Shown here: piece after piece, positions 33,601-45,280 of the stretch
Position numbering within the stretch: position 1 is the stretch's first letter
Layout: every line of letters starts with the position of its first letter
Assembly: GCA_014529385.2 (NCBI GenBank)
Contig: CM043945.1
Coordinates: 144,691,741 to 144,755,740, forward strand
Source: Adiantum capillus-veneris
Lineage: Eukaryota; Streptophyta; Polypodiopsida; Polypodiales; Pteridaceae
DNA: 64,000 nucleotides
Reading direction: 5' to 3'
Program-made: the position numbers and the translations under genes
The notes under the pieces: generated by a model
What the model was told of the DNA's origin: nothing
Database searches by the model: none
Seen by the model: the letters and a program-made list of their open reading frames with translations, nothing else

Positions 33601-34140
33601 TAGGTGGAGAGGAAGCAGGGGGGAGCCATGGAAAAAGAGAAAGCATGACCTTCTCTCTCGCTCTCTCTTTCTCTTTGGGCGAGCTTCCAAGGAAGGGAAA
33701 AGCCTAGCTATGGCTACATGTTTAAACGTGGCATCTCTTTCTCTATCTCGGGCTTTGAGGAAGGAGAAAGGAGGAACGAGCAACATGCAAAGGCATACAA
33801 AGTCGGGGTTGCTCAACCGAGGAAGGGGCAATCGAAGGCAGCGTGTGTATGCCAGCTCGTGTCGGGAAGGGGCAGATTTTCGACCATCTCAGAAGCGCCT
33901 GGGGTTTAGCTGACGGATGCGCGCCGAGATTCGTAGTGTTTTTCGCTTCTGCAGCACTGCTCGAATCTGGCCCATGCATGAGTGGTGTCTTCCTCTGCTT
34001 CTGCGTAGTCGGCAGCCGCCATGGCGCCATAGGTTTCACATGCAAATTGTATTTTTAGTTAAAAAAAAAAACAAAAATTGGCACTTTCTTTTGGCCGCCC
34101 AAGGGAGGGTGGCCTAGGGTCATCCTAAGCACCCCTCCCA
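33601..34140 (+). other. Leader of element C
   Basis: No Gag motif is recognised in any frame. It contains a short CT/TC-rich stretch near 33650-33675. Short overlapping frames look like chance. Confidence 0.5.
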
Positions 34141-34229
34141 CGCAGGGAGGAGGTTGCCTGCGATGTGCAGGATTGCACATCGCAGGGAGGAGGTTGCCTG
34201 CGATCTTGTGCAGGATTGCACAAGATCGC
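34141..34229 (+). repeat. Tandem 40-bp repeat forming two hairpins with the same loop
   Basis: The unit beginning CGCAGGGAGGAGGTTGCCTG occurs at 34141 and 34181. Hairpin 1: arms 34157-34168 and 34175-34186, 12 bases, loop AGGATT. Hairpin 2: arms 34200-34211 and 34218-34229, 12 bases, loop AGGATT. The arms differ (CCTGCGATGTGC and GCGATCTTGTGC) but pairing is perfect in both. Confidence 0.92.
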
Positions 34230-37200
34230 CATGACGCTGCAGGTTTCAGAGATTGCGGATTTACGTGGGATGAGACCCGTCAATTTCCCGCTTGGCAAGT
34301 ATGAGTTTCCCGTGTTTTGGGAATTGAATTTTTCCACCAAGTCGTGGTCGTCAGCTACAATCAGCAAGGTGCCAAAGGCCGAAAAGCCATGTAGCCGACA
34401 AAGGGAATTGAAGTCCGCATTCCCTCAGCTATGGCATCATGCATGCTCTTGCAAGTGGTGCGGTATGCTACCGTAAGAGGAAGCTACTGCAAACCATAAC
34501 GCTTGCAAGGGGAATCCAAACATGCACAAAGACAGACACGGTTCTGAGTGTAAGTTATGATGGCATGGACACAAAGCTCCAAGGCAAGCTATATCTTGGC
34601 ATGCATGATGTTGCAGATTGACACCGTGGTAGTACAAGTCGTCACGCAATTCATGAGCATCACTGATTGGTTGGAAGACCCAGTCAAGCATGGCTTGAAT
34701 ACAAAATCCTTTTGATCAAAAGCCATGTTGCAGGGCTGGCTCCTTGTCGCCGCTTCTAGCAGACGGCGAAGAATACTTACCACGCAGTGGTATTCACAAT
34801 TCCAGGTACACCTTGCAACTGTAATCAAGTTACATATCTATTGCAGGTACTTTCATGATTCTCCATACGATGTCATTTTTGACATGGTCGATTCGTTGTT
34901 TCCATGATAGCTATATCATGGCAGGAACATACGTTGGCTATGAGCACAACAGCGTGTTTGTGAAGCAAGGCTTCAATTTGTGGGGGGTTCGGCATGGCCG
35001 ACTCCTTGTCACTGTGTCTAGAAGCGGACAGAGGACGTTTGCCACACATTACTAGCTAATTTCAGTTGAACTCCGTCGACAAGGTCGACTCTGTTTTTCC
35101 TGCTATCTGTATGGCAACAACCACTTCAGTTGGCTATTAGCAAGGCTTCAATTGATGTGAAGAAAGGCTTCAATTTACGCATCTTGCATCGCAACTGCCC
35201 ACGTTTGGTATATGCTATGAGCATACAAACTTGGGAGGGATTTGACACTATGCTTGAAGGATCTTTCATGGTGTACATGATACAAGAGGGCGTACGAGCA
35301 TACGCGACAACTCTCTCTCGCACGGAAGATTTGGCTACGAGCCACCTTTACGCGAGCTTTTCCTTTGGAATTTCATGACGACTGGTTGCAGCAACAACTA
35401 CCAGGTTAGCCAAGTTTAAGTTTTTCTTGTTTTTATTTTTCCATGTTTACACTTTACTTGGCAATTACTATCATTGTGCAAAGCAAAGTGCTTTGGCAAT
35501 TTTACATGAAGCACGGCTTCTCCCTTGTGCCGAGATACTGCCATTGACTTGGAGTCAAGGGCATTGGCACACAAGTTTGAGGAACTGGCAAAATAGGGAA
35601 TATTAGCTCACACAATTCCTACCAGTTTACACTGTGCAAGGCACTTATGGTTTTGGTTTTCACGTTTGAGGCCATCACTCTCGGCAAGGTATGCTAGCGA
35701 GATAGATTCGATTCTACCGCTTCACGCATTACACTTCCGCTAACACAATCCCAACTCTGTCAAGGACAGAGTACGGATGGATTGTTGGTTGTTATCAACA
35801 CTCAAAAATACTAAACAGAACCTAAAATTTTGACTAGATTCAACGGCAAGGTGCCACTTTCAAGTCATCCTCATACAGTCACGACCCTACATGGTAGATG
35901 GTCAAGATTTAACTTGTGTTTTCTGTTGCCTCTCTCGATGAGAGCATCAAACAGGCAAATTGTGGAATGCTTATAGGATAAGCTTCATTTCGGGCATAAG
36001 ATGTCTAAGAGCACACATTCTGGGCACACACCCACTAGAAATTTAAGGAAATTTCCTCAGCCCAGCATGCTCTTCTTTTCATTCTCTCTCTCTCTCTCTT
36101 TAAGGGAATAATGAAAATCTTCTAAGAAGCTTTTGATACATGTTTTGCTCGTGAGTCAGCCTGAGCCAAGGTGCCCTAACTCTTAGCTAGCACGTGGCTA
36201 AGATGTTACTCAAAATTAGTCTTCATCGGTTCGTCCATTGAACACTAATTTGCACACGGGCTATGAGCCACGCAGGCTAAGCGCCATTGTTAAGCCAAGG
36301 GTAAGACCCAACTATTGGCATTCTTTGGGTGATTGTTTTCAGGGAAGTATACATCAACGTTAATGGACAAGCAAGGGTCTTGCCATTCAGGATGTTTCTA
36401 GTGTCATTTTTGCACTACATGTTTTCAGTGTGACACTCCAGTTGGGTTTTTGATAAATCTTCAACTCACAGCAGCTGCTATATACAAGGAAGTATAGATG
36501 CAGCAATCAGTTGTGACAGCATGGCTGTCCACCAGAGCTAGGCAGTCCACTTGTGTGGATTCCATGTTCTCTCTATAGCACTACGGAGTGTCTATGGACA
36601 TATTGTTTTGGGGTACGACCCGGCGGGTGACTGCTACATCATCCCATAGGCATTGAGGATCACAGTTTGATCTCTCACAGTTAGCCTTTCAAGCAAGGAA
36701 TTTCGCAATCTACCACGCGGTAGTGGAAAAATTCAACTTTTGGTTGATTCCAATCAATATGTATACAATTGACTATGTTGATAACCGTTACCTGCTAGTT
36801 GAGCAATTTCTACACAGGGTCTTACCAAGTGGTTTGACAACGTAGATTCTATACGGTTGACTATGTTGATAACCGTTACCTACTATTTGTGCAGTTTCTA
36901 AGTAGGGTCTTACCAAGGGGTTTGACTACGTAGATGTTAACCAAAGGGGTTGGATTGCGAGGGCAACACCCATGGTTTCCAGTGCAATACTGTTTGTTTT
37001 TTTTCAGGTAGGAGACGTGCTCCTCTCCGTTGGAATACAAGTAAGTGAACATTCCGTTCAAATCTCCAGGTACGCATCTATTGATTTGGTGTTATTCCTT
37101 TTTCAGTATAAGTACGCTTGAATGTTACAGAGCCATGCCAAGGGCATGTCGGCACAAAGTATTTTGGGCCAAGTGTCCAATCTACCTTTTTGCCTTGTGC

Positions 37201-38615
37201 TGTTACGAACCTACTTGTAGGGTTCGATTTGGCACATGTTGTCACATGGGATACAACATGATTTAGGAACTCACGGAGCTTGGTTTAGCCAGTGTGGAGC
37301 ATGATAATGAGGGTCCCTCTCACTCGCGTCGCAGAGTGTTCGTAGTTACCTCCACACACAAGTACAACTCGTACTTGATGGATGTCACTTTTCCTGGCAT
37401 CCTTACTTGAGACATATTCCACATGTGGAGAATATGAGTCTCTGGGGCTGACACTGACGCCCAATTCGAAATGATGTGTCGCGAAGAAGTCCCTAGGTGC
37501 TGGTCGCATCCGTTCATTAGACCAATTGATGCACACAGTATCAGGAACAATTTCAGTGGCCAAAAATTGTCGGGTACTAAGTACAGACTTGTTGTGATTA
37601 CAAGTGTTGTCAAACCACCTTAACGGAAGGTCGTTTCTACATATAGCAAAGTATGCTACGTTCATGAGAATGTCTCATGGTTGGTTCCTAGGTGTGACCG
37701 GGTTGTCACATTCTATTATGGTCCAACTTTTGCTGCAAAGTATGCTACGTTCATGAGAAGGTCTCATGGTTGGTTCCTAGGTGTGACCGGGTTGTTACAT
37801 TCTATTATGGTCCAACTTTGTTGCAAGATTTTCACGTAAGTATCGTGGAAAGTCTCGTCATGTAATTGCGGTTTGGATATGTTTGTGTTAAATGCATGCA
37901 CACTAGGTATTATGGGCCCTAGTGTTTAACACAAATTTATTTGGAGCGGCATGCAAATCCATGGACTTTATTCTTTCTGCACCCTTTTTCATTGCTAGTG
38001 CAATGTCTCTTGCAGATTTTTTATGAGTTTACACCCTGCCATACAAGGTGATGGCTGAGTATGGATGTTAGTGATTGGTTGCTGGAACCTCCAATCTACA
38101 TTCAACCTAGTTGGTTGTGTCCATTCCATATCGAGTATATGGCTGGATACTCAATGGTTGAGTCATAGTTTTTCGTCAGTCGTGGAAGACTGTCTCTAAG
38201 TGGTTGGGGAAAGTACCTCACTCTTACTGCTGTTATTCATCCCACGTTGGATGGGTAGCTTACAAGTATTCTATTTAGTACTAAAGGATATGCTAAGAGC
38301 ATACGTTAGTAAACCGTGCTAAAGGATCTGCTAAGAGCATACGTTAGCACAATGCATTCTGAATAGGTGATTCTCTCCTTATTCTAGAATTTGCTTCGGT
38401 TAGGTTTTCAACTTTGAACGCCTATTGTGGTGGGGTTGGATACCGACAGTTTCATAAGTCAAGGACTTAGTAGGTGTGCTGACAGAGTATGTTGGCATGT
38501 AACCTTTGTTAGGGGTGAACATGTGGTTCTGTGTGTTCCAAAAGGTTCAGAAGTCTGACATGAGGACACTCCCTATTCTATCTTTCAGTAGCTATGAGCT
38601 TTTCAAGATACTCAC
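34230..38615 (+). other. Internal region of element C without recognised coding
   Basis: No conserved retroelement motif is found on either strand. Local tandem duplications: an 88-base period at about 36769-36935 (GACTATGTTGATAACCGTTA), an 89-base period at 37646-37823 (GCAAAGTATGCTACGTTCAT), and a ~41-base pair at 38280-38350 (GCTAAGAGCATACGTTAG). A TC tract sits at 36083-36101. Confidence 0.6.
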
Positions 38616-38845
38616 ATGAGTTATCATGAGTTACCATTTAGATACGGGTGGTTGCAAAAGGACAACAATGTTGAAAATCAAGATGTTGCTCTTGGTTTCA
38701 TTGAACCTCCTCACTGCACGAGGTATCGGTCATATGGACAATTGGCCCGTGTAGAGGATTCCAATAAGGAAAACATCAGTGTTCTTACGAAGATACTACC
38801 ACTTGTGTTTTCGAGGACGAAAACGCTTCTCCAAGGGGGGAGTAA
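38616..38845 (+). pseudogene. 3' coding remnant of element C
   Basis: An open frame from 38616 runs through the LTR edge. Its end, VFSRTKTLLQGGSNV, resembles the last residues of many Gypsy pol proteins just before the 3' LTR, where the purine-rich CCAAGGGGGGAGTAA doubles as polypurine tract. This suggests a Gypsy ancestor. The rest of the frame has no recognisable domain. Confidence 0.4.
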
Positions 38846-38976
38846 TGTCAGGCCAAGGGCAGGGCCAAGGGCCAGGATGGACATGCGGTCAAGGGGCGCT
38901 ATATTTAGGGGCTAGGAGTCTATATATGGCACGGTTGGGTGGAGAGTTGCATGGTCCAGTCCCCCGCGGTCTTACA
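38846..38976 (+). repeat. 3' LTR of element C
   Basis: Same length as the 5' LTR with three substitutions near the start. It is preceded by the polypurine tract CAAGGGGGGAGTAA at 38832-38845 and followed by the CTTCT duplication. Confidence 0.93.
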
Positions 38977-41043
38977 CTTCTCATGACTAATCAAGTCGGG
39001 AGACAACATACCTTGTATCAGCTCCTGTTTGACATTAGGTTGAACTTTGGGTTGCATCAGCTCTTCAATTTGCTCGTAAGGACCAGAAATATCCTCATTC
39101 TCCATAAGGCCAAGAAATCTTTGTTTCTCATCATGCTCTTCTTCAAGAAACAAGGAGGAAACATCTAGATCACTATCGCTACTATCTTCCACTTCACTGC
39201 CATCATCCCCATTGTCTTCTTCTTCACTTGAGTACTCTTCTTCATCACTTTTCTCATCAAAATCAGCATCCAAAGATTGCTTGCTAGCCATGTCAAACCT
39301 CTTCTTATCACCCCTTCTATTGTAGAGAGTGATGGTACCATGTCCCCAATCCTGTATAGCTTTGGTTGCCTGTAACCATGGTCTTCCAAGGATGAGAGGG
39401 AAAGCACCAATACCTGCGGGCATAACATGGCAATTGACCAACACTTTAACATCAAATACATCCACCTCCAAGTCCTTTACAACTCCCAAGAACCTCACCC
39501 TTGATTGGTTGGAAAGCTTTATGCGAAAACCTGAATTCTTCACCATGTTGAGTCCCAACTTTGATACACAAGCATGAGTAATAACACATACCTGTGCACC
39601 TCCATCAATATAAGCCTCTCCAATGCACTTTCTCTTATGCCATGCATCCATAGTAGGGCATATATCAGGTAGCTCATTCAAAGATAGGACTCTCACTGAC
39701 CCCCTTGTAGGCTCCTTCTTGATGGGATTGACTACGTGCTTCCATTGCCTCTTTAACTTGGGACACATCTCCATGAGTTGCCCAAAGGTAACATCAGCCT
39801 TTCTACCCACCAAATCAGCCCTTAAACTATAATTTGTTTGCCCTTCTCCCAAAGTAAAGTCGTATGCATTGTAATGTTTCCTGGGCTTTCTCTTCTTCTT
39901 CTCTTTACCTGTACCTGTTTCAACCTGTTTCCCTCTTTTATGGCTGGGACTTGCATCACTCATGTCACGATCTCTTGTAACCCTCTTACCTACAGGCATG
40001 ACCATAGCTCCCAAATCATCCTCTTTCTTCTCCAAACGGATTATGCTTACCACTTTTGTTTTGCCCTTCTCTTCTGCTGTCAATCCACTTGGTCCTGCTT
40101 CCCCTTTAATCTCAATACCATAATCTTGAGCTCGAGAAGGAATTTGTGGAGGAAGAGGAAACATGTCGCCACCCATTCTCTTTGGCTTGTCACATTGAGG
40201 GCTTTTATGACCCCATTTACCACAATTGTAGCATTGAAACATATCCCCTCTTCCAGCCATGCCTCTTCCTCTACCACCTGTATAACCCTCATTGCTTCCA
40301 TAACCACGTCCATATCCATAACTCTGACCTCTTCCACCTCCCATCATATGCACACTAAGATTCTTCATAAGACCTACAACCTCTTGCATCTCCTTGCGAA
40401 AGGCATTCACATCATGAGAAGCTTGTTGATCATAACCTGGCTCCCTGATGAGGACCCTTGGTTGCTCTACCGCTTTCACTTCAAGCTTTGGCTCGACATT
40501 GATTCCAAGTTGATGAAGATGCTCTGCTTTCCACTCTTTATTCTTTGCAATTTTAACTGCCTCCTCAAAGGTCCTTGGCTGCTTAAGCTCTAGCTTCAAG
40601 CGTAGGTTACTCCTCAAGCTTGCAAGAAACCTGCCCTTCTTCAACATGGCTGGAGGAATTTCTGCCCCCAAAGATGTACACCACTTTACCCATAACGCAT
40701 TGAATGCCTTGACAAAGTCTTCTATGGTTTGGCCTTCATCTTGTACTAAGCCTTGAATAGACTGCCATATCTTTTGTGGGTCTTCCACCTGTTGAAAGTG
40801 TGTAAGAAAAGCATGCCTTACCATTTCATAAGTCATAACTTGAGGATGTTGGGCTGATTGTAGATCCTTTTCGTTGCCTTCCAACCATTCCCTAGCATCT
40901 TCCTTCAAACAGAAGTAGAAGATTCGTAGCACCAACGCTGGGTCTTGCTTGTCAGCAAGAAGGGAAGCAAACTCCATTCTCTCAATGAAAGCTTTGGAAC
41001 TTTCATTTGATTTCCCACTAAACTCTGGAAAATTAAACGCCAT
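38977..41043 (-). pseudogene. Gypsy B Gag-protease, open but cut by element C
   Basis: About 689 codons with no stop on the minus strand. The ATG at 41043 (MAFNFPEFSG) is preferred because upstream codons read through the primer-binding site and LTR. Gag core with SSKAFIERMEFASLL and AREWLEGNEK (first ~180 residues); Gly/Arg-rich linker; CCHC knuckle CYNCGKWGHKSPQC (about 270); basic linker; retropepsin AYIDGGAQVCVIT (about 480) and LILGRPWL (about 550); strongly acidic tail. The last codons run into element C. The RT continues at 33456 in the same frame once the duplication is allowed for. Confidence 0.92.
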
Positions 41044-41075
41044 GTCTTCAAAACCTGTAAACTGAAGGTAACTTG

Positions 41076-41107
41076 AAGCGATTCCTCGGTGGCGGGCACC
41101 AAAACAC
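41076..41107 (-). other. Primer-binding site region of Gypsy B
   Basis: On the minus strand TGGTGCCCGCCACCGAGG lies about six bases after the end of the 5' LTR. TGG start and position fit a primer-binding site. I do not assign the tRNA. Confidence 0.6.
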
Positions 41108-41979
41108 TGTTGGGAAACAAGCAAACTGAAACACCTCTATAGTGATGTCACCCAAGAGCGTTGAAAGAGAATTACAAGACACCAAAAGCCTCTCAAAATC
41201 CTTTTGAAACACCACAAGTCCAATAGGAGTAGACTCTTGGGAATTTACTAGCCGTCGCCCACCCAAGAGACTATGTCACATAGGAGCAAAACCCTGCCAA
41301 AGCATGGATTTACAGCACACACCGACCAATGCATATGAAGACAAGAGCCTCTCCTTTCACAATCAAACATCACAAACCCACAACTTCAACATCAATTCCA
41401 CAATTCATAGATACATGCCCTCCGAATCTTTCTACACACAATTTGCCACTAGGCTGCCAAAGCCATAACCCTGCAGAGAACTAGTCGTAACCTGATGAGT
41501 ACAACTCCAATTGGGGCACTTTAAAGCTTGAGAGAAAGCTTGAAAAATGACTGGCGAGAAAGCTGGAGATGAATAAAATTGATTCCATACGCCCCCATGA
41601 GCAAAATTGACGCGAACAGAGAGCTGTCCCAGCACGACTACACGTAGAGAAGGCTAGTCGGGGCAAAAAACTGCATCCAAGAGCACCAAGGAGATAGAAC
41701 GAGCTAAAACCTACAAATTTCTGATCTTTGACTGAAATTTTTTTAGTTTTCACATGAGTTTAAGTTATACACAAGGCTCACTTCAAAAAACTCACTCACG
41801 GGCACTTACAGTAGCCCGACAGCTGTCACTAGACTAGCGACTTGTAGTGCATGTACATGTGCTTGCTAAAGAAAGCTAAAAAACCCACAAAAAGAAAGCC
41901 CACACGCCCTTTTGACATCGGGCGTCATGTCCATATGTAAAAATTTACAAAAAACGGGGTGTTAGAAATGCGCCCAACA
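41108..41979 (-). repeat. 5' LTR of Gypsy B
   Basis: Same TGTTGGG/CCCAACA ends as the 3' LTR with many scattered substitutions. It has an extra ~46-base segment near 41241-41287. Confidence 0.92.
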
Positions 41980-42580
41980 ACATCAAATTCGACATATGAT
42001 GTCAGACTGACTCCAAATGGGCCAAAATTGGATGAGTTGCTTTAGGACTATGTAGCGGACAAGTCCATAGCCTCAAGAGTGACTAACCAACTCTACAGGC
42101 CATGTAGTCACAGAAATCAGTGATTTCAGAGTTGACAAAGCACGAAGTGATGCCGGCAAGACCAAATTTTACCAAATTCAATTTATGACTTGTTTTAAGT
42201 GTATAGAATGTGTTTATGTCAAAATTTTCAAGTTTTGCAAGAAAAAGTTGACTGCTGTAAATAATCACGATTATTTACTTTTATAAAATTTTGACTTGAA
42301 ATTGGTATCATCACCTCACCTATCACTTGTATCCACCTATTACATGCCAAATTTCAAGTATGAGGCAAAATGATCAATTATAGCTTGGAAAATTGCCAAA
42401 AAACGCAAAGAAGTCCTTGGAAGCCAAATTCTGAGTTATGAGTCACATTTTTTGATCCAAATCACCTCATATCACATACGTACACAGGGTCTATACCATG
42501 CTTAGAACCAAATTGCACCAAAAAATGTTAATTTTGATGAAAAAGTTAATAATCGTGAGTATTTACTTTTTTGCCAAGAA
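41980..42580 (+). repeat. Second palindrome-bearing repeat block of element G
   Basis: Two diverged ~289-base units like those of the 5' leader, with palindromes at 42257-42278 (ACTGCTGTAAATAATCACGA start) and 42546-42567. This block directly precedes the coiled-coil ORF, as the leader block precedes gag. Confidence 0.7.
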
Positions 42581-45160
42581 GGGGAAAATTTGAACTTTGC
42601 CATCATGGGAGCAAAGTACATGATGTCCTAAGCCACAAGATCCACCAAAAGAACTTACAAATCCGATGAAGAATCTGCTGAGAGCTCTCCAGAATGGCAT
42701 AGCAGTGAAATCTCCGACAATGAGGAAAGGAGAGCACGCATTGAAGAAATGAAAAGAAAAGCAGTGGCAACATATCAAGAGGAGGCCGCACTCAGAAACA
42801 TGCAAGGTTTGAGAGAGAAAAACACTCTTATGAACGAAGCCGCCAAGCTCAAGGCAAGGACCCTGCAAAGTGGGTACCTATAGAAGTCAAAGGACCAAGC
42901 ACAAAGCACTCAGCACGGAGAGAAGCAGAGGATCGAAAGGATCTATTAGAAAGAATGTATCAGGAGACAGAGGCATTGAAGTTGAAAGAGGCTCAAGAAG
43001 CAGAAAAGAAAGCTAAAGATGTGGTGGAGCAACAAAAACAAGCAGAAGAAGCAACAACCAAGGTGAAGCCCATCACGAAGAAAGTGGGATGTCCCCAAGA
43101 CTATCCTCACCATTTACAGAACAACATGACCATCCCATGCCAAGCCCTCCACTATCACCAGCAAATAGAACCACACAAGCTAAGCCCACTAAGGAAAAAG
43201 AGCCTAAACAAAAAGAAGTAGCAGAATCTGCAAACAGACAGCCACTACTCTGGAGCAAGCCAAAGCACAAGAAGCAGAGCTGGAAAGGGCAGCAAGTCCT
43301 GCACAAGAGGAGTCAACAAAGTTTGAACAAACAAGAAACAGGAAACAGAAGAAACCCCTTCTATCTCCACCTAGCAAGAAACGATTGAGGCATCCACGGA
43401 GCCTCAAGATGACAAAGCAAAAGAGGGCCAACCATTGTCTCAAGGGCAAGAACAACCAACCGCCATGACCCCACCAAGAGAGTCACAAGAGACTACCAAA
43501 ACGTCTAGGCAGCTCACAAGAAATGAATACTGACAGACAAATGATGAGGTAATCCTGCAAGGCAATGAATATGCAAAGCAAATACAGGATATGACGGAAA
43601 AACTCCGATTTGCAGCACTTAGCCGCAACACAAAGGCTAAAGAATTGGAGATGGTGATTGATGCTCTCCAAGGAGAGTTAGAGGACATATTAAATGTCAT
43701 CATCGATCTGCATATACAAGTCGAGGTATTGAAAGCTGAACCTGAAGCTGAACAACACTAGCTAGCAAGAGATAAACATCAAAAGAAAATGGAGAAGTTA
43801 GGTGAACTTCTCACGAAGTTGACAAATGCTTGCAAAACAATAGACGAACAATTGACAGAGGTTACTAACAAACTTCTAACTACAACTCTGTCAGTTCAAA
43901 CGATTCAAGTGAAGCTAGACGTAGCATACGTCTCATTGCAATATTCAGAGAAGAGGATAAATGAATAGGTAACTTTTTTGCGACAAATACGAGAAAATCC
44001 CACAGTTTCCTCGATCAAAGATATAGATGAAGTGTACAAAGCACTAGAGAAAAAGAACAAAGATCTCGAGCTAGAGCTAAAGTTGGAGCAGTCTCAATGA
44101 AGAGACCTGGCATTAATGCGGATACAATGAGAAGAAGAGCTACTCAAAGAAATAGCCGAGCTAAAAAGAGTCAACCAACTGTTGAGAGATGGACGGCAAG
44201 AGACGCAGGAAGAGGCAGGCATGTCAGAACAGCCACATATAGATATCCTGTCAGTCTCTTTCGCTGAGATGGAAAACAACCAACAAAAGGGTTGGGTGGC
44301 GAAGAAGATTCCCGAGTACCATTAACAAAAGCAGATGAAGTGCCAATGGTCCAGCTGTCAAAAGCTAAGGAAGATGCACTTAAAGAAAAGGTTACACAAG
44401 AGACGGATGAGCAGTGGAAAGCAACGATGGATTGGGAGTTGAGAGCTCTTCACTCTGTTAATGTTACTCAATTCACTACCAATCAAATCAATGCACAATT
44501 GCATCAGCAATCCCTACCATATCCCTCGATAAAGGTGGAGTTGCTCCAGGTCAAAGAAAGACTTTATAAAGACATGCAAGTAGAAGGCGCAGATAAAGAC
44601 TACCCTAAGTGGAGGAAGAGCTGGCTCAACAAGAATCCAGGATACTGATTCTGTTCACAAGAGCACTTGCAGAACTTCAAAAGGATCCAACATTTTGTCG
44701 TCTACCAAGAGTAAGGACATGGCAAGCACATGAGGCAATAACAAAGAAGCGGCCAACCTGGCTGAATTATCCAAGATTGCCAGCTCCAAAAACGGGATCG
44801 CCAATAGAAGAATACATGGTGAAAACCCTAACGAGCACCATGTCATTCTTCAAAAGCCTACCTAATCTTTCATGTGCTATGCTTTATAAAATTTACCGAA
44901 TGCTACCACCTGCATTGAAGTATTTCATGAGCCAGAGCAAGCAGGAGCCCCGTGGATGTCTTTTTTTGAGGGCAATAAAGGTTTATGCTATGATCTGAGT
45001 GGCCAACCTTCCGAAGAAGTCCTCTATGGCTTCTACGCCCGATGCATGTTCTTACCTTCTTCTCATAATATGTTGGCATTTGAGGAAGCATTCTACACAG
45101 GGTTTTTCACTTGGCGAACGAAGATTTTTGGACTAGCTTTTGCAGTTGCCAGATAAAGAG
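42581..45160 (+). pseudogene. Element G additional ORF: long coiled-coil protein, frameshifted
   Basis: About 2.6 kb with coding character that moves between frames (for example 42700-42888, 42910-43221, 43380-44290, 44292-44648, 44609-44998, 44956-45156). The predicted product is rich in Glu, Lys, Gln and Ala with heptad-like runs, such as EALKLKEAQEAEKKAKDVVE and KELEMVIDALQGELEDILNV. It ends with an aromatic segment, PSSHNMLAFEEAFYTGFFTW. It lies between pol and the 3' LTR on the same strand, the position of extra ORFs in Tat/Athila-type elements. No membrane segment typical of an envelope-like protein is seen. Function unknown. Confidence 0.6.
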
Positions 45161-45264
45161 AAAAATATCAGATACAAAATGGCTCTACACGCACTTAAAA
45201 ACCGCCTCGCCAGAGGTCAACCCGAAGACTATTTCAGGCCATAAAGCTGTGTCAGATACCACAG

Positions 45265-45280
45265 GCAAGGAGGGGGAGAA
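45265..45280 (+). other. Polypurine tract of element G
   Basis: GCAAGGAGGGGGAGAA abuts the TGTTAGC start of the 3' LTR and confirms the plus orientation. Confidence 0.88.

Larger units (their letters stand above)
33457..38976 (+). mobile_element. Element C: 5.5-kb retrotransposon with 131-bp LTRs, mostly non-coding
   Basis: Nested in Gypsy B between protease and RT coding. Exact target duplication CTTCT (33452-33456 and 38977-38981). The 131-base LTRs differ at only three visible positions. It has a tRNA-iMet primer-binding site and a polypurine tract. No Gag, RT or integrase domain is recognised inside, so it is a LARD/TRIM-like non-autonomous element or a heavily decayed one. Its insertion is younger than Gypsy B. 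Confidence 0.9.
29357..41979 (-). mobile_element. Gypsy B (Tat-type) LTR retrotransposon
   Basis: Minus-strand element with LTRs at 41108-41979 (5') and 29357-30182 (3'). Coding order is gag-protease, RT, RNase H, archaeal-type RNase H, integrase. The second RNase H is the mark of the Tat lineage. It is split by element C at 33457-38976. The bases flanking the two LTRs (AGCGT and ACATC) do not match, so the target duplication is absent, possibly through recombination or a flank deletion. Confidence 0.9.

Noticed and set aside
34141..34229. Rho-independent terminator for the element C hairpins
   Set aside because: No T run follows and the context is a plant retrotransposon.
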